Shown: positions 31,949-43,260 of the stretch, piece by piece
Layout of the letters: every line of letters begins with the position of its first letter
Position numbering within the stretch: position 1 is the stretch's first letter
NCBI RefSeq assembly: GCF_042186555.1
Contig: NC_133328.1
Span: 613,534,768 to 613,598,767 of the forward strand
Direction of reading: 5' to 3'
Length of the DNA stretch: 64,000 nt
Origin: Aquarana catesbeiana
Lineage: Eukaryota > Chordata > Amphibia > Anura > Ranidae
The notes under the pieces: model-generated
Seen by the model: only the letters and a program-made list of their open reading frames with translations
Databases searched by the model: none
Told to the model about the DNA's origin: nothing
Translations under genes and position numbers: made by a program

Positions 31949-32529
31949 AAAAGAGAAAGAAGGACGGCGCCCTCTAAGTGCAGCATGTATGTTAAAAATA
32001 TTTATTACAATAGATAAAAACACTCACATTTGAGTTGCTAAAAACCAGCATGTAAAGTAGTTTCATACGCATGCTCTCGGGGGGGATGTGGGTGTCACGG
32101 GCCAGTGGGGGGGTTCCTGGGATGTGAGTCCTGTGACCTGGGTCCTGGTAGCTGTTCCGGTGGTGCACTACCTGATGAAGGAGCACGCATGCTCCGAACG
32201 CGAAGCACCGCCGCCTCACCCCGCTCCCGGAAGTGAAGACGCAGGTCAGCACGGCGCTCCACGGAGGATCCATGACCGACATTCTGGCCGCCCGGAGGCT
32301 CTGAGGACCCTCAGCACCACTGGAACAGCTACCAGGACCCAGGTCACAGGACTCACATCCCAGGAACCCCCCTACTGGCCCGTGACATCCACATCCCCCG
32401 AGAGCACGCGGATGAAACTACTTTACATGCTGGTTTTTAGCAACTCAAATGTGAGTGTTTTTATCTATTGTAATAAATATTTTTAACATACATGCTGCAC
32501 TTAGAGGGCGCCGTCCTTCTTTCTCTTTT
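31949..32529. repeat. 0.6-kb palindrome with hairpin signature in the loop
   Basis: The left arm 31949-32166 and right arm 32314-32529 are inverted complements (for example GGACGGCGCCCTCTAAGTGC near 31962 and GCACTTAGAGGGCGCCGTCC near 32497). The ~147-bp loop contains CCTGATGAAG, GAGC-ACGCAT-GCTC and CGAACGCGAAGC at 32171-32206. No coding capacity. Confidence 0.88.
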
Positions 32530-32539
32530 CTTGAATATT

Positions 32540-33529
32540 TATGCAACTCTAGCCACTCCCTGTGGGAAGGTGCCCAGATGGTGGATGGGAGAGTGTATAA
32601 ATGAGCTGGAACCTACAAATAAAGGTAGTTCACTCTGCTAGGGGCAAGAGGTTGTCATCATCTCTAAATATTGTACAGTTAATTGTTCAATTTGGCAAGC
32701 TGTAATGGAGAACTTTATAGCTATGTAATAGGCAATGGTCTTGGGAATACCACCCGGCATATATATAACACTCTTAAACTTTTTCCTGCATTGTCTAAAT
32801 TGCAATTGGGGATATTTTCTATTGGTTCTTAACATGTTTTTAAAGGTTTTGGAAATAAAGATGTACATTTTTTTTATATATATAAAAAGGAATATATTGA
32901 TTTCACTGGTTTAAAATCCCAATAGAGGATTAAACAATTAACTGAATAGTCTGGAGTCTGGTAGAGCAGTGTTCTTTCCTAGGAGGGGAGGTTTCCAGCC
33001 AAAAGGACTGCTGTCCTTCTTGGCAGTTCAGCTGAAGACCCTCATTGAGGTCCCAGCTGTGCATAGAGAGCTAAAAGAGGGGTATGACCAAGGATCCAGT
33101 CTGGAGGCTCACTGAGGAAACTGCCTGCCTGAGTCTTGAGGAAGACATTCAAGTCCCTGGGACATGGTGAGTACAGACCTGAGAGGGGGATCCTAGTGAC
33201 TGTTGCTGCTGTCAACCTCTGGTGCACTAGTATTAAGGTTTGTCTAGCCTGGAACATTGCTTACGGTGTTCCATTGCTGTCCACTTCATGTCCTACTAGT
33301 CAAGAGACTGTTCCGAGAAGAAGTTACAAAGGGAAAAGTGTCCTTACAATCCTGTTCAGTATTCAAGAGTATCCCACAGCCTCCTTAAGCCCATCCAAGT
33401 TACTCTGCAATAAACCTAAAAAAAATACAACCTCAAGACTGTTTATTTGAGCCAAAGGAGTGAATTTTGCTGTTTGCCTGGCTGCTGCTACACAGAGGGA
33501 AAAGAATGTGGGACACAAATCAGTGACTA
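32540..33529. other. No gene recognised
   Basis: Mostly unique-looking sequence. GAGTGTATAAATGAGCTGG followed by CAAATAAAGG at 32590-32625 is TATA-plus-polyadenylation-like, but too isolated to call. Confidence 0.3.
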
Positions 33530-33830
33530 TTTTAGGGGTAGTGCTAAATAAATATTGTACACTCCTACCAGTCCCTGCCCTCAAGGAGCTTACAATCCAA
33601 GGTCCATGACTCACATGAATATATGCATACTAGGGCCAGTTTAGACAGGAGCCAATTAACCCACCAACATGTCTTTAAAGTGTGGGGGGAACCAGAGTAA
33701 CCGAAGGAAATCCATGCAGGTAAAGAGAGAACATGCAAACTCCTTGCAGGCTGTGATGTGGTTGGGATTTGAACCCATGACCCTAGTGCTGCTAGGTGGA
33801 AGTGCTAACATTATGCCTCCAAAATACTTT
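33530..33830 (-). repeat. Ancient dispersed retroelement tail
   Basis: Words such as AAGGAGCTTACAATCCAAGG, ATACTAGGGCCA, GACAGGAGCCAATTAACC, GAACATGCAAACTCC and GGGATTTGAACCCATGACCC belong to a very widespread vertebrate repeat. I regard it as a LINE/SINE 3' region, clade unassigned. Confidence 0.6.
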
Positions 33831-33879
33831 GAAGGCCCCTCTACGACAAAAAGCGGTGTGCTTCAGCGGTTCATGCATG

Positions 33880-34300
33880 GAGGCCCATTCATTTTGAATT
33901 AATACATTTTATTGGGCCATTATTGGACCTCAAAGCATAAATATTAAGTCCTGCTCTGTAACTCAAAACACAATACACTGCAATGCATAGAGCAATCGCA
34001 TTTGTGTATTGTGATGTGCTATAGCACAGGTTTGTTGGGGTGTACTGTATATGCGCATTGGGGTGCAAACAGCATTGAATAGAAGCACATTCCAGCACCT
34101 GAATTCCATGCATTGCTGTGATGCAGCTGCCAAGCAAAGCATTTTGCCCATGGCATGTGTAGACCCCTGGCCTCTGCAGCTAAAGGGGGTAGCGGTTGAT
34201 GGGTGGTAAAAGCATGGCTCCTGTGGGGTTGTACCGCAAACCCCAACCATAAGAGTGAACAAGTCCTTATAAAAAAAAGGGGGACTTTGCTTACCAATTC
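33880..34300. repeat. Old repeat related to 43980-44200
   Basis: Shared words: TGGTAAAAGCA, TAGCTGCAGAG in opposite orientation, CTGCAAC/GTTGCAG and GTATTCATTGCAT-like words. Borders are unclear. Confidence 0.35.
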
Positions 34301-34479
34301 CTTCAAAATGATTGGCTCTTACTGACCAGGGAAACAACTATGTATTATAGGATGTTTCTTATGTCTACTGGCGAATTTGCAAACATTTCAGCCAAAAGTT
34401 GTTGGGGATTCACCACCAACCTAGCGGCAAATTCTAACCTCATCCCTCTCCAAAAGAAAATTTTTAAATAAGGATACAC

Positions 34480-35280
34480 TTTAGCTTTTTGCTGTTCCAT
34501 TATTAGCTGCATCTGTTTAACTATACTTTTTTTTTCTTATTATTAAAAACATACGCATTTATTTGTATTGCGTTCATTACAAGCTTGCGAAAAGCGCTAT
34601 TGTGTTTTCTAAATTCTTTTCTTGCTCTCCGGTGGTGCTGTTTTTGCAAACACTAAGAATTTTAACGTCTAATTGTCTCAATATTTCTTCCAACTTAATG
34701 TCTAACTACCTAAACCATTGCGCTGTGAATTTTTAATACCTTCACACGGATCCCATGTCTGTAAGCTTAGTTTAACCTTAATAATCTCACAGCTGTTTTC
34801 TTCCTCCGAGGAACGGAATTAAGTGGAACACTCGGAAATAAAATCAAATTGTTTTTAAACAAGATCTCGGGGTGAATTGCTCTTGGCAGAGAAGGGTGAT
34901 AATGGCTTCGTGGTCTGTTTCGGATGAGAATGTCAAGCAGTAACTATTGAATTCAGCTTTCGTCCTCAAGGTCAGAAGTAAAATAAATGGCTTTTTATAT
35001 TTATTGTGTATGCTGACTGTCCCAAACCAAGAACAATAAACTTGCAAAGGCAAATATTGCTTTTCAAACACGGGACCTTTTAACAGTGTTTGCCCTCTGG
35101 ACATTTTTGCAAACTTGGTAAATATATCTCCTTCTTCTAGACAATTTAGTCTCTTATAGAAACAGTCATCCTGAAGTTCAAGCTGACCTGATATTATTTC
35201 TTTTATTAAAGCATAAAGTCTGTGTAATAACCCTTTGCTAGTAGCAGAGAGTGCCGGTGGTCCCACTGCCTATGGTGTGC
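34480..35280 (-). other. Unique-looking block with a 140-codon minus-strand open frame
   Basis: 34844-35266 is open on the minus strand, starting at MGPPALSATSKGLLHRLYAL. It has no domain I recognise, and no upstream regulatory or splice evidence. The surrounding sequence is repeat-free. It may be a chance frame in a conserved non-coding block; a genuine small gene is less likely. Confidence 0.15.
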
Positions 35281-35339
35281 CCTACCAGTGCTTAACACTG
35301 GCAACCCTTTATGCAAATGTGGACACAAAATTCGACACA

Positions 35340-35520
35340 CAAATGATGAGGGGGGGGGGGGTGGACTGGCAGAGGCCTAGGGGGCTGGATGGTACCCTGA
35401 CATACTAGACTTCTACCTCTCTCCAAGCCCTCATTTATTTTTCTCTCTTCTCTCCTTCTATCCTCCAATCTCATCCCTCTCCTCTCTCTCCTCTCCCTCT
35501 TTTTTTTGTTCCCCTACTTC
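35340..35520. repeat. G-run and pyrimidine-rich tract
   Basis: A G-run at about 35350 is followed at 35410-35510 by CT-rich simple sequence. No coding potential. Confidence 0.6.
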
Positions 35521-35845
35521 TCCCCATCTCCCCAGCTCTATACCGGCTCCACCCCCTCTTTGTACTGACTCCACCTTTATAGCATGTGCACTGAAGTAAT
35601 GAAGGGCTCTGCCCGGCCTTTAGGTCCTCATGGGTGCAGGTGATTTCCTACACACGTACAAAGCTGGAGAAGTCTTCCGGCTTCCCTAATAGATGTCTTT
35701 GCCTGGGAGCGCAAAACCGGACACGTGCACAGATGGTTGGCGAATCCCGAGTGTGCTACATCTGCACATGTGCGAGGGGGTTAAAAACATAATTCTCGAT
35801 AATTCTTGCCTGGGCAAGACATGAGGAAGTGCTGCAGCACAAATA

Positions 35846-36130
35846 AATGAGGAAGAAAAAGATGTCCCGGGAGCCGCACATCACACACAAGCCTCATGTA
35901 AAGAGTGGAAGCAGCCTCAGCCTAGACTCCATCCAGGACACCCCCCCAACATGTTTTGCCCAGCCTACGGGCTTAGTTATGGGAATATTCCCATTGACTA
36001 AGCCCTGTGGGCCTCATGGGACATGCTGAAGGTGTGACCTGGACAGAGTCCAGGCTGAGGCTGCTTCCATTCTTTACATGGGGGGTTTTGTGTGATGTGC
36101 AGCTCCCAGGACTTCTTTTCCTTCCTCATT
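35846..36130. repeat. Palindrome with hairpin signature
   Basis: The left arm 35846-35955 pairs with the right arm 36026-36130: GTGGAAGCAGCCTCAGCCTA near 35907 against AGGCTGAGGCTGCTTCCATT near 36053. The loop carries, on the minus strand, CTAAG, CCC-GTAGGCT-GGG, then CAAAACATGTTGGGG (35946-35976), the same signature order as at 12151 and 32171. Confidence 0.8.
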
Positions 36131-36444
36131 GACTTCTATGGAGCTGAGACAAGCTCTTTCCCTGCCTGCACTCCCGGCGGCTGTCAGCATATAAGGATCT
36201 GCTAGAGCCTGAAGAGGCACCCTTAATTTCTTTGTATGGAGCACAAATAGATGTCACCAGTAAAAAAATGTACATTTGTAAGAGAGGGTGGGGAGAGGAG
36301 GGAGGGCAACTTGACCCACACTTCAGGGTAAAGGTCAAAAACATGTAGTATTACAAATAAAAAATGAATCTTTCACTACAATATTCCCCATTAATCCAGA
36401 GCTGTCCCCCACAGAAGGTCCGCTTCTTCACCAGATTGTGCTCC

Positions 36445-36610
36445 TCTACTTGGTTAAATGGAGGCGAGCATGGGAAGAGGTGACGAGGGAGATAGATATC
36501 AGGCGGTCCCAAGAGGAGCAGGGTGCATGGTTTGGGTAATATTTTGAGATGAATCTGGCAATGTAGCTCATGGCAGAGTTATGGATGGCTTTGAATGTTG
36601 TAGTTAGGAT
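36445..36610 (-). pseudogene. L2-like LINE fragment
   Basis: On the minus strand it encodes TTTFKAIHNSAMSYIARFIS and KYYPNHAPCSSWDRL, matching TTTCKPIHNSAPSYITNLIS of the copy at 7630-7720. Short and frame-broken. Confidence 0.75.
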
Positions 36611-37362
36611 CAGGGACGTACATACAGGGGTTGCTGGGGTCACCATCGTACACCTGGATGTGAAGAGCCATGGCGGCTGCGGCGTGTAGAGGATCTGATC
36701 CCTCCATGCAGCCGCTGAATGCTCGCTTCTCCTCCTCTCCCTCCTGCAGACATTCGGCAGCTGCAGGAAGGAAATGGAGGGCATTGGTTGCTCTACATAT
36801 GGCCCCCGCCACCTCCCTATGCCTTCCCTGCTGCCCCAAGCCCCTGTGTGCTCCCCTGATACCCCCTCGCACCCCCACCCCCCGCTGCCGGATTACCCCC
36901 TCTCAGTTCCCACCAGCTGCTGCAGGGGATATTATCAGGGTGGAGAGCGAGGAAGGAGCCGGTAAATGTGCCATTTACTATCCCCTTTCTTGTCTTAATG
37001 AATAGAGGCAGCAATCAGTACCGATCACTAACTTTTATTTTAATTCATAGCTGAGGCTTAGTAAACTGTGTTTGCTATGCTTCAGTTTATGAATGAACGG
37101 GAAGTTCTGTACAGAGCTATTCCTGTTCATTCATTCTGTGCTGCGTAGGCTGCAGAGATGGAAATTAAGGTGTTCTCAATTTCTCTGTCTCAAAGGTGAA
37201 ACATCAGACCCTGATATTTCACCAAAGCCCCCCAACAGGGGTCCTGAAAAATTTTTTTTTAAATAACAAAAAATAAAATTGTAAAATAAATAAATAGTAA
37301 ATAAAATAAAATCGTAAAAAAAAAAATATTAAATAGCAAAAATAAAAAAAGACTGAAACTAG
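36611..37362. other. Decayed repeat sequence, no gene
   Basis: 36611-36990 is GC-richer, with GCAGCTGCAGGAAGG-type words. 37250-37350 is A/T simple sequence. No reliable borders. Confidence 0.3.
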
Positions 37363-37577
37363 TGGCGGAACTACCGGGATTGCAAAGGTTGCACTTGCGA
37401 CCAGGCCCTGGCATTCTGTCACTGTGGGAGACTCCAAGACAGCAAGAAGGGGCCCATTGTGGGACCGTGATAAAGAGCCCCCAGGATCAGCGGGAAGGGC
37501 ACCATTTGGGGGCCAGGATGCCCTTCATGGTTTCTTGCACCGGGGCCCTGAAAGTTCTAGTTACGTATCTGGTTAGG
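37363..37577. mobile_element. Short MITE-like repeat
   Basis: It starts TAGTGGCGGAACTACCGGG and ends CCTGAAAGTTCTAGTTACGTA. The order GGCGGAACTACCGGGATTGC ... GGGGCCCTGAAAG is one I associate with a common frog DNA repeat. Target duplication not clear. Confidence 0.5.
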
Positions 37578-38340
37578 ATTTTTAACTTTTAAAGCCAGTG
37601 GAAGGATAGGCAAAGAGGGGAGGCAAACACTGAATGGTTGCCCCTTAGAAATCAATTTTAAAACCGATTGGTGACTGTGGGTAATACAGTCTGATCAATA
37701 TATAAGGTAGAGGTAATGTTTTTCTTAAGGTCGAAATTTCACTGGATGGCAAACAGCAAAATACCAGAACTGCTTCCTCATCAACACGTCTTTAGGATAT
37801 TTCAACAGCAAAGGGATAATGAAGCTCTATGGCATTGTGCACCATGTTTCCTGACCTATTTGAGACCTGCAGATAATCCCATAAACAGTATTTACATTTG
37901 GTGGTTTGAGGAAAGCCACATTTCAGCCACTCACCATACCAATCTATACATGAATGTGTTAATTATAGAGTCTGCCCTATCATAGAATACTGGTCAAAGT
38001 TCAAGGAATTTATGGCACAGAATTCTTTTAGTGTATTTAATTGATGGTTAAACCAATATCTGCTGATAGCAGTTACTATACAATCCATTGAGATACACAG
38101 GCGGGCGGCGCACTGTAAATTTAGTAACCTGCCATTAAAAGGGAAAGTACCATGTATATTTTCTGAGCACCTACTCTGAGTCATTGCAGTATTTACTGTA
38201 AATAAAAAGTAGCACCAAAGGATTTTTCGTTAATGTATTTCTATCCACAAATGTAGCGCAACTTCATAAATGACTCCTAAAAAAAGCCCAGAAACAATTC
38301 CCCTTTAAAGCTAATTCAGGTTCAGCCTTTGGGTCCCGAT
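37578..38340. other. No gene recognised
   Basis: Repeat-poor sequence with short chance open frames only. Confidence 0.3.
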
Positions 38341-38344
38341 GTGC

Positions 38345-39080
38345 CATTTTCCAGAACTTCAAATTAAAATTCCCCCCAAACAAAAATGCAGGAAAAATCC
38401 CCATCCTCATAGTTCAAATCCCCCTTCCAGAACATATCTTTGCCCCCCCCATTCCCACCTTCCAGCTCTAATCCCCCCAATTCTGCACAGATCACCCCTC
38501 CTCGCACACTTTCCTTCTAAATCCACCCTCCTAGCATAACCCCCCCCCCGAATCCCCCCTACTAACTTAAAGCCTCACCCTTAATCCCCACTCTTAGTGT
38601 AAGTTCTCCCCCCAAATCCCCCCTCCTAGTACAAATCTTCTCCCCCAATCCCGCCTCCTAGCACAATTCCTCTCCCCCAGATACCCCCTCCTAGCTTAAA
38701 TCCTCCCCCAAATCCCCACTCCTAGTGTAAATTCTCCCCCCAAATCCCCACTCCTAGTGTAAATTCTCCCCGCCAAATTCCCCCTCCTAGTGTAAATTCT
38801 CCCCCCAAATCCCCACTCCTAGTGTAAATTCTCCCCGCCAAATTCCCCCTCCTAGTGTAAATTCTCCCTCCAAATTCCTCCTCCTAGCACAAATCCTTTC
38901 CCACAAATCCCCACTCCTAACATGATTCCTCTCCCCCAGATATCCCCTCCTAGCTTAAATCCTCCCCCCCCAAATCCCCACTCCTAGCATAAATCATCCC
39001 CACAAATCCCCACTTCTAGCACAAATCCTCTCCCGCAGATACCCCCTCCTAGCTTAAATCCTCCCCCCAAATCCCCCAGA
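38345..39080. repeat. ~30-bp C-rich minisatellite
   Basis: About 20 or more units of CCCCAAATCCCCACTCCTAG followed by a TGTAAATTCTC-like half, with variants GCACAAATCCTCTCC and CTTAAATCCTCC. A near-exact higher-order duplication lies at 38730-38870. Confidence 0.95.
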
Positions 39081-39269
39081 AGTGTCAGCAAGGAGGGAGC
39101 TGGGATAACAGTACTCCTCCATATAGCAGATAACACAGAATCCTCTTAGATCAGATGGTACACGGCCTGATTACCTGTTCCATAACATGGCTTCCTTCCC
39201 ATGGAACGAGAGAGACCTTATGCTGGCATTTGCTTCCTCTTAACAGAATAACCACAGCAGTAGCATAAT

Positions 39270-39655
39270 TAGGTTTGATTAGGTCCATAGTTCCCAACTG
39301 TCCCTGATTTCAATGGACTGTCCCTGATTTGGAACAAACTCCCTCTGTCCCTCTTTCCTCCTCATTGGTCCCTCATTTTGGTCTGATCTATATAGTTGTA
39401 TATAAAATGCACTTTTTATCTTTCGAAAAGTGTTTCTCAGTGCTCAACCTTCCATTCAATTTCTAAATTGCTGCATTTGTAAATTTCTAAACCCAGTATA
39501 AAGGAATAGTAGTAGTAGAAAGAGCACTTGTGGGTTTAACTAATCAATTTCTTTGTATAATTCTTCTTTAAGGGGTGTGGCCTATGCCTACATATTTTTG
39601 CTAATAGGTGTCCCTCATAATTCTCAACTCAAAATGTTGGGAAGTATGTAGGCCT
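39270..39655 (+). mobile_element. Nonautonomous repeat with inverted ends, uninterrupted copy
   Basis: Left end ATAGTTCCCAACTGTCCCTG and right end AAAATGTTGGGAAGTATGTA are inverted. The interior words GGTCTGATCTATATAGTTG, AAAATGCAC and AAAAGTGTTTC are shared with 62390-63911. This copy lacks the 1.1-kb insertion of the second one. Confidence 0.75.
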
Positions 39656-40010
39656 ACTTCTCAGGAAACTCTGCAAAGCACCCAACGCACTTTCATAGCC
39701 AAACTGGCGGTCCCGGGAGTATCAGCACATAGATGAGGGCCATCAAGGAGAAATCTAGAATCTTCCCAGTAGCATTCTTGATCTCACAATATGTAATTAC
39801 AAACAATACACAGAAACAAGGTTTTTAAAACCTCAACACACATTAATAATTTTTTTATACATAAATCTTTAAAAAATTAAATGTTTATGCATTAAAAAAA
39901 AAAAAAAACTACTAATCCTCTAATAAAAAAAAATTGGTTTGTTTAACCAATTTTTACCAAGCTCCGTGTTTGAACCTTTTCAGTATCGTTTTTTTTTTTC
40001 TCGGATTCCA
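39656..40010. other. AT-rich, no feature
   Basis: Poly-A and poly-T runs, nothing coding. Confidence 0.3.
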
Positions 40011-40011
40011 C

Positions 40012-40115
40012 CTGTTTTGAATTGTATTGTAACTATACTGTCTGCCCTCATGTTGTAAAGAGCTGCACAAGCTGTTGGCTCTACAGAAATCCTGTATTAT
40101 AATAATAATAATAAT
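40012..40115 (+). mobile_element. L2-like LINE 3' tail with (TAA)n
   Basis: TTGTAAAGAGCTGCACAAGC, GTTGGCTCTACAGAAATCC and TGTATTATAATAATAATAAT match the 3' tail of the element ending at 8035. Only the tail is present. Confidence 0.75.
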
Positions 40116-40538
40116 TATTATTATTTCTAAAAAATTGTGACAAAAAATGAGATCACCTTAGGTTGTCTATTTTCACAAAAAGGTGTAATGTTTAGGTATT
40201 CAAACTAAACTTGTTTTTTTATCAAAAATGTATAACATTTTACATTTTTTTTGTGTTTTATACCAGAAAGAAGTAGAAACAGTTTTTGGACTTTTTTCCT
40301 TATTAAAGTAAAAAAATTTACAAAAATGCCACCAGAAGAAAGCTCTATCTGCTTACAAAACAATATATAAAATTCAATACCACCAAAGAAAGCTCTATCT
40401 TTTTATAAAAATTGTGTAAACTTAATTTGGGGTACAGTGTTGCATGACAGAGTACCTGTCGGTAAATCTATCACAGCACTGAAACCTGACAACTGAAGGG
40501 GTATTAGCTGCTACTCAAGTGGTAATTTACCGTTGAAA
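40116..40538. other. AT-rich, no gene
   Basis: A near-duplicate CACCA(G)AAGAAAGCTCTATCT occurs at 40328 and 40381, suggesting a small local duplication in an old repeat. Confidence 0.35.
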
Positions 40539-40546
40539 GTGTTTTG

Positions 40547-41416
40547 TAGACATGCGCGATTCGGTTTGTAACAAATAGATTTTCGTACAAATTTGTTAGC
40601 ATTCGTACATTCAGATCAATTTGAACATCCGAATAGCTGAAAGAACCAAAATCCGAAAATTACGACATTACAAATAAGCAAAATAACGAACATGCGAAAA
40701 TAGGAACTTACGAACGGACAAACTTACGAAAATACGAAACTCCAAAAAAGTAAAAGAAAGAAAATGACATCTATAACGAATGATTTACATTTCGTATTTG
40801 CAATCCTTTGTCTGTTCGTAATTTCGTATGTTCGTATTTTCATTCGTGTGTTCGTAATTTTGTTTCTTTGTCTGTTCATAATTTCGTTTGTTTGTGTTTT
40901 CGAAACGTTCTTTCGAATGGGCAGTGTATTAGTGAGTGATGTATATTACTTAATATCTTTAGCCAATCAGCTTATCCCTTTTGTGTTTGAGTCGCACTGC
41001 ATTCCTGAATCTTTTTAGATTCAGTTGAGGAGGAGACTGAGTCCGGTCTCGTGACTGAGGGAGTGGATTGGAGTAATAATAATTAGAAAAGCAAGCATAG
41101 GATTATTATTCTTTATTTCCTACGAAAGTACGAATCAACGAAAAAGGCAATTTCACAAAAGTAACAATTGCTAAATTACGAGTAGTGTACTGAATAAATG
41201 AAAATTATTATCTAACTAAATTACGAATTTCGAATCAAAGAAAATTAGACTAACAGAATTACGAATCATTTCGTATGAAAGAAAATATAACTGTTACGAA
41301 AATACGAACGAGTCCGAATATGAAACCTCGCGTCTTAAGAAATTACGAATCGTTACGAATCAACGGAAACGTAAAGAAACGAAACAAAACAAATTTTTTT
41401 GTCGTGCACATGTCTA
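40547..41416. mobile_element. hAT-type palindromic element, second copy type
   Basis: Ends TAGACATGCGCG and CGTGCACATGTCTA are flanked on both sides by GTGTTTTG (40539-40546 and 41417-41424). The terminal repeats match 6041-7105, but the interior words differ: ACGAAAATACGAAC- and TTCGTATGTTCG-like words instead of GAAATTTCGG. A segment at about 40900-41090 without such words sits in the middle. No transposase. Confidence 0.88.
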
Positions 41417-41424
41417 GTGTTTTG

Positions 41425-42240
41425 TAATATCTGTTTGATAAGTGCAAAAAAAGAAAGTAAAAACTTAAAGACACCACCACATCCACGGACTAGTAACTGC
41501 GATACATAATATTTTTTGCTCTTAGTTTTAGGCTATAAAAATTAGTTTTTTGGCGTACAGAAGTCTATGGCATTAAAAGTCTTACCTTTGCTGTTCTAGG
41601 ATGGCTGGGGCCCAGGGAACCAAGGAATTGTCTCGCGTAGTTGGCAATATCACTGATGATTTGTCGGTTCTCAGCAGCAGAAGGGGGCTGTGATGTGTGC
41701 CATGGCTTCCATTTCCTTTCCCAGGCAAGTTTACAAGCAGAGAATTGACTGTCTACACATGTGTGCCAAATTTCCAACAATGGCAGCAAACGCACCAAAT
41801 TACAGAAAGCCTTGACTAAACATTTTGTCAGTTTTTTGGCCTCTTCCTATTTTTCCTTCTTCAATAACCAGACGGGCTACATGGTGTGCGTATTAAATTG
41901 GCCAAGCCAGCCATTTTTTAAACAATACATAAAAAATTCAAACAATTAAAATTAATTAAAACGAAACAAAAAAAATAATATTAACATGATAACTATTGGA
42001 ACGAAAAATAACTATTATAAACATTTGTGTATAACCCAACCTCCTGAACATTTCAGCTTGAGTACTTATGAGGTTCCCAAGGTACTGAGCCCCAGGAAAA
42101 CCTCATCAACAACTGGCACAAATAGATCTCAGTAGCTCCAAACTCCATATTTTAACATTTCTTACAATCTACCCGACCAATTAGGAGTGGCGAGACAAAA
42201 CACATACCCCCAGACCCATTAAAACAAAGGGAGCAAATAT
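41425..42240. other. No gene recognised
   Basis: Sequence without credible coding signal or repeat borders. Confidence 0.3.
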
Positions 42241-42250
42241 GAGAAACTTA

Positions 42251-42466
42251 CCCTGTTTCCCCGAAAATAAGACCTAGCGTGATTGTCGGTGATGGCTGAA
42301 ATATAAGCCCTACCCCCAAATAAGCCCTACCCTGTTTTCCCGAAAATAAGCCCTATCCTGAAAATAAGACCTACAAGGACTTTAACTAGGGCTTATTTGG
42401 GGGGTAGGGCTTATATTGCAGCCATCACCGACAATCACGCTAGGTCTTATTTTCGGGGAAACAGGG
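42251..42466. mobile_element. Palindromic MITE with TA target duplication
   Basis: The ends CCCTGTTTCCCCGAAAATAA and its complement begin arms of about 78 bp, of which about the first 47 bp are identical by eye. TA lies on both sides (42249-42250 and 42467-42468). TA duplication suggests the Tc1/mariner group. Very high arm identity suggests youth or gene conversion. Confidence 0.9.
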
Positions 42467-42487
42467 TAATAGAAACACAAAGAAATA

Positions 42488-42981
42488 TACACTATATTGC
42501 CAAAAGTATTGTGATGGCTACCTTTACACGCACTTGAAATTCAATGGCATCCCAGTCTTAGTCCGTAGGGTTCAATATTGAGCTGGCCCACCCTTTGCAG
42601 CTATAACAGCTTCAACTCTTCTGGGAAGGCTGTCCACAAGGTTTAGGAGTGTGTCTATGGGAATGTTTGACTATTCTTCCAGAAGCACATTTGTGAAGTC
42701 AGGCAATGATGTTGGACGAGAAGGCTTGGCTCGCAGTCTTCGCTCTAATACATCCCAAAAGTGTTCTCTCGGGTTAAGGTCAGGACTCTGTGCAGGCCAG
42801 TCAAGTTCCTCCACCCAAAACTCGCTCATCCATGTCTGGAAGAATGGTCAAACATTCCCATAGACACACTCCTAAACCTTGTGGACAGCCTTCCCAGAAG
42901 AGTTGAAGCTGTTATAGCTGCAAAGGGTGGGCCAACTCAATATTGAACCCTATGTGCATGTAAAGGCAGGTGTCCCAATAC
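42488..42981. mobile_element. Tc1-derived fold-back element
   Basis: It starts at the terminal repeat TACACTATATTGCCAAAAGT. 42540-42836 carries the Tc1 C-terminus on the minus strand. Then at CATCCATGTC/TGGAAGAATGG it flips, and 42837-42945 encodes EEWSNIPIDTLLNLVDSLPR and the end ...GGPTQY on the plus strand. The right terminus is cut after CCCAATACT. The junction differs from that in the copies at 11029 and 50369. Confidence 0.85.
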
Positions 42982-42984
42982 TAA

Positions 42985-43260
42985 TATGTAGAAAAGTGAT
43001 GGCAGAAAAAAAGAAAATTAATGGTCCATCAAGTCTGCTGGGTTTTTTTTCCTCTTTTTTTTTATTTATAAATGTTTTTGTATTTTTTTTTTGTTTTTTC
43101 TATTTTTTTGTTTTTTTTAGATCTATGTTTGTCCCAAGCATGTTTGAAGCCACTTGCTGTTGACTTTTCTCCTGTTAGTTTAAGGTTATGTCCCCATGTT
43201 CCTGATCTTGGTTTCATATTGAAAATACTGCCCTCTTGAACCTTGGTGTATTTAAAGTGG
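42985..43260 (-). repeat. Retroelement-like fragment shared with 255-550
   Basis: Shares TAGAAAAGTGATGGCAGA and GATCTATGTTTGTCCCAAGC words. The right part on the minus strand reads SILNMKPRSGTWGHNLKLTG-like, plausible decayed LINE coding sequence. Clade uncertain. Confidence 0.5.

Noticed and set aside
32590..32625. TATA box plus AATAAA suggesting a small LTR
   Set aside because: No TG...CA borders or target duplication could be found around it.
34844..35266. Host gene exon
   Set aside because: No splice sites, homology or codon pattern could be shown. Left as a low-confidence open frame.
38345..39080. CRISPR-like array
   Set aside because: Units are contiguous tandem repeats without unique spacers, in a vertebrate sequence.
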